Shown: piece after piece, positions 32,453-39,566 of the stretch
Layout of the letters: every line of letters starts with the position of its first letter
Numbering within the stretch: the first letter of the stretch is position 1
Assembly: GCF_001746365.1 (NCBI RefSeq)
Contig: NZ_MJAJ01000045.1
Location: forward strand, 25,932-72,859
Length of the DNA stretch: 46,928 nt
Direction: 5' to 3'
Source: Streptomyces sp. LUP30
GTDB lineage: Bacteria > Actinomycetota > Actinomycetes > Streptomycetales > Streptomycetaceae
Notes under the pieces: model-generated
What the model was told of the DNA's origin: nothing
What the model saw: the letters and a program-made list of their open reading frames with translations, nothing else
Databases searched by the model: none
Translations under genes and position numbers: made by a program

Positions 32453-33925
32453 ATGTCCTGGCTCAATGAGCGGCCACGTCTTCGCAAGGGCATGGCCTCG
32501 GTCACCGGTCTGGCGGCCGGCACGGTGCTGGCCCTGGCCGGGGCGGCGGCCCCTGCCGCCCATGCGGCCTCCGGCACGCTGGGCGCGGCCGCGGCCGACA
32601 GCGGCCGCTATTTCGGCACCGCCGTGGCCGCCGGAAGGCTCGGCGACCCGACGTACGCCACGATTCTCGACCGGGAATTCAACATGATCACCCCGGAGAA
32701 CGAGATGAAGTGGGACACCACCGAACCGTCCCGGGGCAACTTCAACTTCGGACCGGGCGACCAGATCGTCAGCCACGCCACCTCGCACGGTCAACGCATG
32801 CGTGGCCACACCCTGGTGTGGCACTCGCAGCTGCCCGGCTGGGTCGGCGGCATCAGGGACGCGAACACCCTGCGCAGTGTGATGAACAATCACATCACCA
32901 ACGAGATGACCCACTTCAAGGGCCGGATCTACGCCTGGGACGTGGTCAACGAAGCCTTCGCCGACAACGGCAGCGGTCAGCACCGCAGCTCGGTGTTCCA
33001 GGACGTGCTCGGCAACGGCTTCATCGAGGAGGCGTTCCGCACCGCCCGGTCCGTCGACCCGTCGGCCAAGCTCTGCTACAACGACTACAACATCGAGAAC
33101 TGGACCGACGCGAAGACCCAGGGCGTCTACAACATGGTGCGCGACTTCAAGTCGCGCGGCGTGCCCATCGACTGCGTGGGACTGCAGAGCCACTTCGGCG
33201 CGGGCGGCCCGCCGTCGAGCTTCCAGACCACCCTGTCCAGCTTCGCCGCCCTCGGCGTCGACGTCCAGATCACCGAACTCGACATCGCCCAGGCGTCGCC
33301 GACGGCCTACGCCAACACCGTCAAGGCCTGTATGAACGTCGCCCGCTGCACCGGCATCACCGTCTGGGGCATCCGGGACAGCGACTCGTGGCGCTCTGGC
33401 GACAACCCTCTGCTGTTCAGCGGCAACGGCGCCAAGAAGCCGGCCTACGACGCGGCCCTGTCCGCGCTGGGCGGCGGCGGCACGGGCGACCCGGGGGGCA
33501 TCGTCCCGGGCCAGGTGTACGCGCTCAGCGTGGCCTCCGCGGGGCGGGTCCTGGACGTTCCGGCCGGGCAGACGGCGAACGGCGCGCCGTTGCAGGTATG
33601 GGACGCCGGCGGCGCCGCGAACCAGCAGTGGCGGGCGAGCCAGAACGGAGACGGTTCCTACACGCTGACGAACGTCGGCAGCGGGCGGGTCCTGGACGAG
33701 CCGGGTGGCCGGACGGGCAACGGCACGCGGATGGAGATCTGGGACGCCAACGGCGGCGCGAACCAGCACTGGCGGGCGAGCCGGAACGGCGACGCTTCGT
33801 ACACCTTGACCAACGTCGCCTCCGGCAGGGCGCTGGAGGTGCCGTCCGGGCAGAGCGCCAACGGCAGCCCCGTCCAGGTCTGGGACGCCAACGGGGGCGC
33901 GAACCAGCACTGGAACTTCAGGTGA
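32453..33925 (+). CDS. Secreted GH10 endo-beta-1,4-xylanase with ricin-type (RicinB_lectin_2) domain
   Basis: 490 residues. After the signal peptide (cleaved near AHAAS) comes a complete GH10 barrel (about 43-345): FNMITPENEMKWD, MRGHTLVWHSQLPGW, YAWDVVNEAF (acid/base Glu 167), VGLQSHFGAG, QITELDIAQA (nucleophile Glu 275) and VWGIRDSDSWR. A Gly-rich linker leads to a lectin (about 355-490) whose three repeats read RVLDVPAGQTANG, QVWDAGGAANQQW and ANQHW. This is a different lectin subtype from that of the esterase upstream. GGAGAAGGA precedes ATG 32453. It is the last gene of the unit, before a strong terminator. Confidence 0.95.
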   Translation: MSWLNERPRLRKGMASVTGLAAGTVLALAGAAAPAAHAASGTLGAAAADSGRYFGTAVAAGRLGDPTYATILDREFNMITPENEMKWDTTEPSRGNFNFGPGDQIVSHATSHGQRMRGHTLVWHSQLPGWVGGIRDANTLRSVMNNHITNEMTHFKGRIYAWDVVNEAFADNGSGQHRSSVFQDVLGNGFIEEAFRTARSVDPSAKLCYNDYNIENWTDAKTQGVYNMVRDFKSRGVPIDCVGLQSHFGAGGPPSSFQTTLSSFAALGVDVQITELDIAQASPTAYANTVKACMNVARCTGITVWGIRDSDSWRSGDNPLLFSGNGAKKPAYDAALSALGGGGTGDPGGIVPGQVYALSVASAGRVLDVPAGQTANGAPLQVWDAGGAANQQWRASQNGDGSYTLTNVGSGRVLDEPGGRTGNGTRMEIWDANGGANQHWRASRNGDASYTLTNVASGRALEVPSGQSANGSPVQVWDANGGANQHWNFR

Positions 33926-33948
33926 GCTGATCGGCGCCCAGCGCCGAG

Positions 33949-33978
33949 CCCGTGCCCCGGACCGTTCCGGGGCACGGG
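33949..33978 (+). terminator. Strong terminator after the GH10 xylanase
   Basis: Perfect 13-bp arms CCCGTGCCCCGGA / TCCGGGGCACGGG with a 4-base loop lie 24 bases after the stop. They separate the beta-helix/esterase/xylanase unit from the next. Confidence 0.88.
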
Positions 33979-34058
33979 GACGAACACCCGCGCCCGGTAC
34001 GGCGGCCGTCGCCGGACGCGGGTTTCGGCATGCCGTCAGGGCGTGCTGACCAGCAGAT

Positions 34059-34144
34059 ACATGGGATGGATAGCGGTTCTGGCGAGGATCGCGCGGTGTA
34101 TTGACAGGCCCATGGGCCTGTGGAATCACTATGGACATGGGATG
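34059..34144. promoter_or_regulatory. Promoter/operator region of the second GH54 unit
   Basis: TTGACA at 34101-34106 is a consensus -35. It overlaps a perfect 18-bp palindrome ACAGGCCCATGGGCCTGT (34104-34121). The word ACATGGGATG occurs on both sides, at 34059-34068 and 34135-34144. A -10 is unclear: CACTAT (34127) has 20-base spacing. The start codon of the gene is at 34241, giving a leader of about 100 bases. The layout is that of a tightly controlled promoter. Confidence 0.6.
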
Positions 34145-34240
34145 TCTAAGGGTTCCCTGGTGGCGATCTCGGACACTCTGACCCCTTCGGACAGGCACGC
34201 GCCCTCTCTGTCTCCGTCCCCCACACAGCCGAGGAACAGA

Positions 34241-35749
34241 ATGCAGCCTTCATTCGTTTCGCCCTGGAGCCCCGCGGCTCGAGGACTCCGCTTACCGACG
34301 GCTGCCGTCCTGTGCGTGATGGCACTGCTGGCCATGCTGTCGGCGACCGCGCCGGCATGGTCGTCGTCGGCCGCCTCGACGGCCCCCCTGACGAGCGCGG
34401 CGTCGGGACGTTGCCTGGACGTCAAGGGCAACGTCGACACGCCGGAGACGACGCTGGACATCTGGGACTGCAACGGCCAGGTGAACCAGGCGTTCGCGTT
34501 CACGTCGGCGGGCGAGCTGAGAACGATGGGCGGCACCCGGTGCGTGGACGCCTTCGACGACCGGACGGCTCCGGGCGCCCCGGTCGTCATCCGGGCGTGC
34601 GACGGGCGGGCGACCCAGGGGTGGCGCCAGAACTCCGACGGGTCCGTCACCGGTGTCCGGTCCGGGTTCTGTCTGGACGTCAACGGGGCGGGCACGGCCA
34701 ACGGCACGGCGGTCATCCTGTGGACCTGCACCGGCCGGAGCAACCAGAAGTGGAGCACGCCGACGACTCCGCCCACGCCCGGTGGATCGGCTCCCTGCGA
34801 CATCTACTCCGCGGGCGGTACGCCGTGCGTGGCCGCGCACAGCACCGTGCGTGCGCTCTTCAGCTCGTACCAGGGCCTGCTGTACCAGGTCAGGCGTTCC
34901 TCGGACAACGCGACCAGGGACATCGGCGTGCTGGCGCCCGGCGGCACCGCCGACGCGGCGGCGCAGGACTCGTTCTGCGCGGGCACCTCGTGCGTGATCA
35001 CGGTCGTCCGCGACCAGTCCGGGCACGGCAACGACCTGTGGTACCAGGGATCCGCCCAGGTCCCGGGGTCGAGCCAGAGCAGCCCCGCGAAGGCGACCTC
35101 CGAGTCGCTGACCGCCGGCGGCGCCAAGGCGTACTCGCTGTACATCAATCCCGGCAACAGCTACTGGCGCGACGGTCACCTGACGGGCGTGCCGACCGGC
35201 GCCGCGCCCGAAGGGGCGTACATGGTCACCAGCGGCACCCACGTCAACGGCGGCTGCTGCTTCGACTACGGCAACAGCGAGACCAGCAGGAAGGCCGACG
35301 CCGCCGGGGCGATGGACGCGATCAACTTCGGCACGGAGTGCTGGTTCGGCGGGTGCGCCGGCAGCGGTCCCTGGGTGCAGGCCGACCTCGAGTGGGGCCT
35401 GTACTCCGGCGGCAGCCAGTCCTGGAACACCAGGCAGCGGGCCTTCCCCGGCAAGTTCGTCACCGCGATGCTGAAGAACAACGGGACGTCGAGATTCGCC
35501 CTCAAGGGCGGCAACGCCCAGTCCGGCGCCCTCACCACCCTGTGGGACGGCGGACTGCCCGGCGGATACAGCCCGATGAAGAAACAGGGAGCCATCGTCC
35601 TCGGCAGCGGCGGTGACTGCTGCAAGCCCGGCGGCGGCGCCAACCTGAGCGCCGGCACCTTCTACGAAGGGGCGATCGTCGCCGGCTACCCCTCCGATGC
35701 GACCGACGACGCGGTGCAGGCGAACATCACCGCGGCCGGCTACCGCTGA
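34241..35749 (+). CDS. Secreted GH54 alpha-L-arabinofuranosidase with N-terminal CBM13 lectin
   Basis: 502 residues from ATG 34241 (GAGGAA 6 bases upstream). An open frame continues upstream to 34043 but lacks a site. After the signal peptide the lectin comes first (about 46-172, three repeats with GRCLDV and NQ-type turns). A Thr/Pro linker and a GH54 domain (about 184-502) follow: CDIYSAGGTPCVAAHST, GGCCFDYGN, ADLEWGLYSG (Glu 384) and GSGGDCCKPGG (acid/base Asp followed by a second Cys-Cys pair). This is the reverse of the domain order in the 26946 gene. Codon 18, in the signal peptide, is TTA (34292-34294), so translation may depend on bldA tRNA. It is the first gene of a probable six-gene unit. 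Confidence 0.9.
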   Translation: MQPSFVSPWSPAARGLRLPTAAVLCVMALLAMLSATAPAWSSSAASTAPLTSAASGRCLDVKGNVDTPETTLDIWDCNGQVNQAFAFTSAGELRTMGGTRCVDAFDDRTAPGAPVVIRACDGRATQGWRQNSDGSVTGVRSGFCLDVNGAGTANGTAVILWTCTGRSNQKWSTPTTPPTPGGSAPCDIYSAGGTPCVAAHSTVRALFSSYQGLLYQVRRSSDNATRDIGVLAPGGTADAAAQDSFCAGTSCVITVVRDQSGHGNDLWYQGSAQVPGSSQSSPAKATSESLTAGGAKAYSLYINPGNSYWRDGHLTGVPTGAAPEGAYMVTSGTHVNGGCCFDYGNSETSRKADAAGAMDAINFGTECWFGGCAGSGPWVQADLEWGLYSGGSQSWNTRQRAFPGKFVTAMLKNNGTSRFALKGGNAQSGALTTLWDGGLPGGYSPMKKQGAIVLGSGGDCCKPGGGANLSAGTFYEGAIVAGYPSDATDDAVQANITAAGYR

Positions 35750-35787
35750 GCTCCCTCCCCCCAACCCGGCTCAGGAGTCGATGACTT

Positions 35788-37518
35788 ATGCCCATGACCC
35801 GTGCGAGAGCAAGGCGCCCTCGGACGCCTGCGCCGCCGCTGCCCTCCTTGCGCAGGGCCCTGGCAGCCGCGTTCTCGGTCGCGCTGCCCGTCGTAGCCGC
35901 CCCCCTCCTCACCCTCGGCACGGCGCAGCCCGCCGTCGCCCAGCCCGCCGCAGCGCAATCCACCGCAGCGCAATCCACCGCCGCGCAGCCCGCTCCCGCG
36001 CAGCCCGCCGCCGCACCGGGCAACGGGCTCGCGCAGACCCCGCAGATGGGTTTCAACGACTGGAACGCCTACGGCTGCAACGTCTCCGAGTCGCTGATCA
36101 AGTCCACCGCGCAGGCGATGCACACCAACGGCATGCAGGCGGCGGGGTATTCGTACGTCAACATCGACGACTGCTGGATGACCCACAACCGTGATTCCGG
36201 CGGCCGTCTCGTCGCGGACCCGGCCAAGTTCCCCGACGGCATCAAGGGCACCGCGGACTACGTGCACTCGCTGGGCCTGAAGCTGGGGATCTACGAGGAC
36301 GCGGGCACCGCGACCTGTGCCGGATACCCGGGCAGCCTGGGACACGAGACCACGGACGCGCAGTCCTTCGCGTCGTGGGGCGTGGACTATCTGAAGTACG
36401 ACAACTGCAACAACACGGGGGCGCCCGCACGGGCCCGGTACACCGCGATGCGTGACGCCCTCGCGGCCACCGGCCGCCCGATCCTGTACAGCCTGTGCAA
36501 CTGGGGCCAGGACAACGTGTGGACCTGGGGCGCGGACGTCGGCAACAGCTGGCGCACCACGGGCGACATCGCCCCGACCTTCTCCAGCATGCTGTCGATC
36601 TTCCACAGCAACGTCGGGCTGGCCTCCTACGCCGGACCGGGGCACTGGAACGACCCGGACATGCTGGAGGTGGGCAACGGCTCGATGACGGCCACCGAGA
36701 GCCGCAGCGAGTTCAGTCTGTGGGCGGAGATGGCCGCACCGCTGATCGCGGGCACCAACATCCCCTCGGCCCGCCCGGACACCCTGTCCACGCTGACCAA
36801 CTCCCGCGTGATCGCCGTCGACCAGGATCCGCTGGGCAAGCAGGGCGCCATGGTCTCCTCCTCGGGCGGCCTGGACGTACTGGCCAAGCCGCTGTCGGGC
36901 GGAGACGTCTCGGTGGCGCTGTTCAACGAGACGGGCTCGACGGCCACCATCACCACCAGCGCGGCCGCGATCGGGAAGACCGGGGCGTCCGCCTACACCC
37001 TCACCGACCTGTGGTCGGGCGCGTCCTCGACCACCTCCGGCACGATCAGCGCCTCGGTCCCGGCCCACGGCACGGTGATGTACCGGGTCGCGGGCGGTAC
37101 CAGCGGCGGCGGAGGCGCCGACGTGACCGGTGCGCTGCACGCGGTCGGCGCGGCCAAGTGCCTGGACGTCCCGAACTCCAGCAGGACCGCGGGCACCCAG
37201 GCGGTGATCTGGAGCTGCAACGGCGGGGCCAACCAGACCTGGACGCACTCCACGTCCGGCCGGCTCACCGTCTACTCCGGAGCCGACCAGATGTGTCTGG
37301 ACGCCTACGGCAACCGGACCAGCCCCGGCACGAAGGTGGAGATCTGGCAGTGCAACGGCCAGACCAACCAGCAGTGGACGCTGAACACCGACGGCACGAT
37401 CACCGGCGTCCAGTCCGGCCTGTGCCTGGACGTCGCCGATGCGGCCACCGCCGACGGATCCCTCGCCGAGCTGGGGACCTGCAACGGCGCCCGCAGTCAG
37501 CAGTGGACGCTGGGATGA
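35788..37518 (+). CDS. Secreted GH27 alpha-galactosidase (or beta-L-arabinopyranosidase) with CBM13
   Basis: 576 residues. A long basic signal sequence is followed by an Ala-Gln-rich spacer (AAQSTAAQSTAAQPAPAQP) built from 15-bp DNA repeats. The GH27 barrel (about 75-345) shows QMGFNDWNAYGCNV, YVNIDDCWM, YLKYDNCNN (nucleophile Asp 205) and WRTTGDI (acid/base Asp 260). A beta-sandwich and a three-repeat CBM13 (about 446-576) follow. The lectin closely resembles that of the first GH54 (TGALHAVGA start). GH27 includes alpha-galactosidases and beta-L-arabinopyranosidases, and the sequence alone does not decide. AGGAG lies 10 bases before ATG 35788. The gap to the upstream gene is only 38 bases. 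Confidence 0.9.
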   Translation: MPMTRARARRPRTPAPPLPSLRRALAAAFSVALPVVAAPLLTLGTAQPAVAQPAAAQSTAAQSTAAQPAPAQPAAAPGNGLAQTPQMGFNDWNAYGCNVSESLIKSTAQAMHTNGMQAAGYSYVNIDDCWMTHNRDSGGRLVADPAKFPDGIKGTADYVHSLGLKLGIYEDAGTATCAGYPGSLGHETTDAQSFASWGVDYLKYDNCNNTGAPARARYTAMRDALAATGRPILYSLCNWGQDNVWTWGADVGNSWRTTGDIAPTFSSMLSIFHSNVGLASYAGPGHWNDPDMLEVGNGSMTATESRSEFSLWAEMAAPLIAGTNIPSARPDTLSTLTNSRVIAVDQDPLGKQGAMVSSSGGLDVLAKPLSGGDVSVALFNETGSTATITTSAAAIGKTGASAYTLTDLWSGASSTTSGTISASVPAHGTVMYRVAGGTSGGGGADVTGALHAVGAAKCLDVPNSSRTAGTQAVIWSCNGGANQTWTHSTSGRLTVYSGADQMCLDAYGNRTSPGTKVEIWQCNGQTNQQWTLNTDGTITGVQSGLCLDVADAATADGSLAELGTCNGARSQQWTLG

Positions 37519-37612
37519 GCCCCCGTCACGCCCTGACCGGGCCGCCCGCGGTGACCGGCCCCGCCCCGACCACGCGCCGCAGCGCGGCGGCCCCCCGTCG
37601 CAGGAGGATCCG

Positions 37613-39463
37613 ATGAGGACGAGAGGAAGGCCCGGGCGTCTCGCCCTGATGGCCGCCATCCTCCTGGCGCTGGTGCTGCCGCTGCTGTCGACGGCCACGA
37701 GCCAGGCCGCCCCGGGCGAACACCAGGCCGCCCCGGGCAGGTCGCTCAGTGTGAACCTCGCGTCGACCCGTGGGCCGTCGACCGGCGTGGGGGAGGGGTT
37801 CCTCTACGGCATCAACGAAGACGGCAGCCTGCCGGCGGACCAGTTCATCCAGCCGCTGGGGATCAACGCCTTCCGCGGCGGCGGGTGGTTCTCCGGCGGC
37901 TGGATCAAGGACGGCTACCAGTACGGCTCGGCCACCCGGGCCGACGTCGGCTCGATCATCTCCCAGGCGAAGCGGCTCACCCGGCCGCCCTACCACGCGC
38001 AGTACCAGGTGCTGGTCAGCGACATCTACGGCGCGAACGGCGGCCAGCCGTCCACCACGAGGTACCCGTGCGACAACGGCGACTGCGCGAACTGGATCGG
38101 CTTCATCGACTCCACGGTGGGCGCGCTGCAGGCGTCGGGGCTCACGTTCGCCTACGACATCTGGAACGAGCCGGACATCTCGGCGTTCTGGACCCGGGGT
38201 GTGAACAGCGCCCAGTACTTCCAGATGTGGGACACCGCCTACCGGGAGATCCGTCGCATCGCCCCCGGCGCGCAGATCGTCGGGCCGTCGCTCGCGTTCA
38301 CCCCGCAGGGCAACCCGGGCGAATGGCGGACCTGGCTCGCGCACGTGAAGGCGGCCGGGACCGTGCCGGACATGATCGCCAACCACAACGAGGGCGACGT
38401 CGACGACCCGGTCACCGTCGCGCAGAGCCTGAACAGCGCCCTGACCGCGGCGGGCATCGGTCCGCTGCCCCTGTCCTCGAACGAGTATCAGCCCGCCGAC
38501 CGGCAGTCCGCCGGGGTGACGGCCTGGTATCTGGCACGGTTCGCGCAGTCCGGGTACACCAACGCGATGCGCGGCAACTGGGTGTGCTGTGTCGTCCCGA
38601 ACCTGACCGGAGCCCTGACCCAGAGCGGCGGGAGCTGGCAGCCGACGGGCACCTGGTGGGCGCTTCGGGACTACGCCGACATGACCGGCACCCTCGTGGA
38701 CACCTCCGGCCAGGTGGGTTCGACGGCGATCTCGGCCTCCGAGGACGCCGCGAACAAGCGCGCGGTGGCGATCGTCGGCGACTCGAACGGATACACCGGC
38801 GACGCGTCCGTGACCTTCGGCGGGCTGGCGTCCGTCCCCTGGCTGGCGAGCTCCGGCGGTGTGCACGTCACCGTGCACCGCATCCCGGACCAGGCCCCGC
38901 TCGGCTCCCCGCAGACGGTGTACGACCAGAACGTGAGCGTCTCGGGCGGTTCGATCACCGTGCCGATCTCGTTCCAGAGCGCGCACGACGCGTTCGCCGT
39001 CCATCTGACGCCTGCCGCGTCCGGCGGCGGCTTCCCGGACGGTTACCACCAACTCGTGGCCGCCCACGACAGTCTGTGCGTGGACGTCGCCGGCGGCTCC
39101 GGCAACGCGGGCGCGGTGATCGACCAGTGGACCTGCAACGGCCGGAGCAACCAGCAGTTCCGGTTCGTGCCCGCCTCGGGCGGCTACGGCGAACTGCGGG
39201 CCCAGAACTCCGGCCTGGACGTGGCGGTGGCCGGTGGTTCCACGACGGCGGGCACCCCGGACATCGTCCAGCAGGCCCCGACTGCGGCGGCCGACAGACT
39301 CTGGCTGCCGGTGCGGCAGTCCGACGGCTCCTACGAGTTCCACAACCAGAACAGCGGCCTGTGCCTGGACGTCTACGGCGCCGGCGCCAACCCGGGACAG
39401 CAACTGGACCAGTGGCCGTGCAAGAACACGCCCGGCACGAACCAGGACTTCATCCTGCGCTGA
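37613..39463 (+). CDS. Secreted clan GH-A glycoside hydrolase, family unassigned, with ricin-type lectin
   Basis: 616 residues from ATG 37613 (GGAGG just upstream). Signal peptide, then a barrel-like domain (about 35-350) with FLYGINEDG, a likely acid/base Glu 186 in YDIWNEPDISAFW, RIAPGAQIVGPS, and a likely nucleophile Glu 291 in LSSNEYQP. A beta-sandwich (about 390-465) follows. The two glutamates and the WNEP motif fit clan GH-A, nearest by eye to GH39-type enzymes, but I cannot assign a family. The lectin (about 475-616) is almost the same as that of the 28727 gene, with stretches identical at DNA level. It lies in the second-GH54 unit, 94 bases after GH27. Confidence 0.72.
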   Translation: MRTRGRPGRLALMAAILLALVLPLLSTATSQAAPGEHQAAPGRSLSVNLASTRGPSTGVGEGFLYGINEDGSLPADQFIQPLGINAFRGGGWFSGGWIKDGYQYGSATRADVGSIISQAKRLTRPPYHAQYQVLVSDIYGANGGQPSTTRYPCDNGDCANWIGFIDSTVGALQASGLTFAYDIWNEPDISAFWTRGVNSAQYFQMWDTAYREIRRIAPGAQIVGPSLAFTPQGNPGEWRTWLAHVKAAGTVPDMIANHNEGDVDDPVTVAQSLNSALTAAGIGPLPLSSNEYQPADRQSAGVTAWYLARFAQSGYTNAMRGNWVCCVVPNLTGALTQSGGSWQPTGTWWALRDYADMTGTLVDTSGQVGSTAISASEDAANKRAVAIVGDSNGYTGDASVTFGGLASVPWLASSGGVHVTVHRIPDQAPLGSPQTVYDQNVSVSGGSITVPISFQSAHDAFAVHLTPAASGGGFPDGYHQLVAAHDSLCVDVAGGSGNAGAVIDQWTCNGRSNQQFRFVPASGGYGELRAQNSGLDVAVAGGSTTAGTPDIVQQAPTAAADRLWLPVRQSDGSYEFHNQNSGLCLDVYGAGANPGQQLDQWPCKNTPGTNQDFILR

Positions 39464-39566
39464 ACCGTGGCCCCCACGGCCACCACGAGCAGCACAGCCA
39501 TCGCGTCTCCCGGCCGGACCACCCCGTCGGCCACGGGACGTCCACGACCTGTGAAAGGAACCCACC

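Noticed and set aside
34043..34240. Longer N-terminus for the second GH54 gene
   Set aside because: It would put the promoter-like palindrome inside the coding region and has no ribosome site; ATG 34241 is followed by a normal signal peptide.
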